This document shows positions 62,875 to 64,000 of a stretch of 64,000 nucleotides of DNA, one piece after another; the stretch's first letter is position 1; each line of letters opens with the position of its first letter. Both the position numbers and the translations under genes were made by a program. This DNA comes from Cristatella mucedo. Its lineage: Eukaryota; Bryozoa; Phylactolaemata; Cristatellidae. The notes under the pieces were generated by a model. That model did not search any database. It saw only the letters and a program-made list of their open reading frames with translations, and was not told the DNA's origin. The DNA lies in contig WPIO01000067.1 of assembly GCA_009760855.2 (NCBI GenBank), positions 1,385,001 to 1,449,000 on the forward strand. The letters run 5' to 3'.

Positions 62875-63457
62875 AAAGTTTTTTTTTAGATGTGGTCAAG
62901 TCAGGGGATGTTCCGATGCAAGTCGGGAGGGAGTTCCAGGCTTTGGGAGCATACGAACTAAATGCACGGTCTCCAAAGGATCTGAGGTTTGTACGGGGTA
63001 TTTGTAGACTGTTGGATTCCGAAAAGCGGGTGGTACGATGCTTGGCCTGATGGGGAGTATATCTGAGGGGTAGGCTGGAGCAAAATAATGAAATTACCTA
63101 AAAGTGAGCGACAAGACCTCGAAGTCAATCCGTTGCTTGACTGGTAGCCAGTGCAGGTCGGCGGAAAGTGGTGTGATGTGGCAACGACGATGCTCACGAC
63201 AGACAAGCCTAGCTGCGGAGTTTTGCACCATCTGTAATCGCCTGATTGCACATGCCGGTAGGCCAGTAAGCAGTGAGTTACAGAAGTCAAGACGGGATGT
63301 CACAAATGCATGAACAACTTAGATGTGGTATCCTTATCTAAATATGCCCGAATTTTAGTAATGTTACGTAGCTGAAAGTAGGTAAATTTGACTGTGGAGC
63401 TGATGTGGTCGTCTAACGAGAGGTCACTTTGGAACATGACACCTAGTTTTCGAGCTA
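62875..63457 (-). mobile_element. LINE-B RT fragment
   Basis: The minus strand reads [40 protein letters not shown] and [20 protein letters not shown]. Upstream, KLGVMFQSDLSLDDHISSTV (about 63390-63450) is the usual pre-thumb block. It is truncated at both ends. Confidence 0.85.
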
Positions 63458-63976
63458 ATTATAAACTCTCAGCCTTGAAAGTAGAGGCCACCCCCGCTGT
63501 ATCAATGGTGAACTCGCTTAAGAGGGCGAAGGGGTCGTGCGGATGTCATGTTAACGTTTCCGCCATGCCTGTTGTGCATCGCCAGCTGAAATACGCCGGC
63601 CGGGCTACCTACTCGCAAAGGAACGCCGACTCCAAAATAACATGTACACCACTGTCACTAGCCATGCCACGCGTTCGTTCATTAGAACGAAGGCTAGTTT
63701 TAAAAACACTCCAGCTAAACTCCTATCAGAACTGAGGCTAATTTCTATAGCCGAGTAATAAAAAACGCTAACGCTATCCTCAGTGAACGCTTATGTCTGG
63801 TGCCACTTGAATTCCCGCTCTCCGTCCAATAAGCAGTTAGTTGCGAGCGGCTGTAGTCACGAGGAGGCTCATAGTATTTTCTTTGCTTATTCGACCGGGC
63901 TGAAATAGATGACGAACCATTGACGAAGCTTCGCCTGTGCTACTCCACAGAGTTTGTTCTTTTTGATAACCCAAGA
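63458..63976. repeat. Segmental duplication block 2, copy 2
   Basis: Partner of 48688-49116, joined directly to a LINE-B fragment on its left. The match stops at about 63976, 24 bp before the window ends. Confidence 0.85.
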
Positions 63977-64000
63977 TCACTGAAATCGCTGGAAACTTGT

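Overview
The window is animal nuclear DNA. It has introns with canonical GT/AG ends, long dinucleotide and trinucleotide arrays, many 5'-truncated non-LTR retrotransposons, tRNA-derived SINEs and hAT-type MITEs. No prokaryotic operon, rRNA or intact tRNA is visible. The phylum is not fixed by the sequence; an invertebrate is likely because CR1/L2-type LINE fragments and SINEs ending in a LINE-like hairpin plus (ATT)n dominate. Nearly all long open frames come from simple repeats and are not genes.

Three genes can be assembled by splicing, all on the minus strand. (1) A lipocalin of the apolipoprotein D type, four exons, 56724 to 53420, 185 residues. (2) A complete chlorophyllase-like secreted alpha/beta hydrolase, seven exons, 40112 to 11811, 326 residues. 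(3) A tandem paralogue of (2), beginning at 10313, with five exons in the window and the last two expected beyond position 1. Exon phases agree at every junction, and the two hydrolases share intron positions. Each gene has a signal-peptide start and a TATA-like motif upstream.

Layout, left to right: 1-10313 is paralogue 2 with a purine minisatellite and two SPIN-like MITEs in its introns. 10314-11810 is a short intergenic stretch with the two promoter/terminator ends and a decayed LINE. 11811-40112 is hydrolase gene 1, whose introns carry LINEs, SINEs, a 19-bp minisatellite, a 40-unit CAG/CTG array and other arrays. 40113-53400 is repeat-dominated: LINE-B copies, SINEs, a third SPIN-like MITE, the first copy of a segmental duplication and a decayed LINE reverse transcriptase. 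53420-56724 is the lipocalin, with a 0.6-kb GT array in its last intron. 56725-64000 has no confident gene and holds the second copy of the duplication (about 15 kb from the first) and more LINE-B.

The hydrolases have the motif order of chlorophyllases (nucleophile elbow, tyrosine/threonine-rich strand, Cys-Pro loop, Gly-His-Cys-Asp, C-terminal helix). The lipocalin belongs to the group that includes bilin-binding proteins. A joint role in handling dietary or endogenous tetrapyrrole pigment is an inference, not something the sequence shows.
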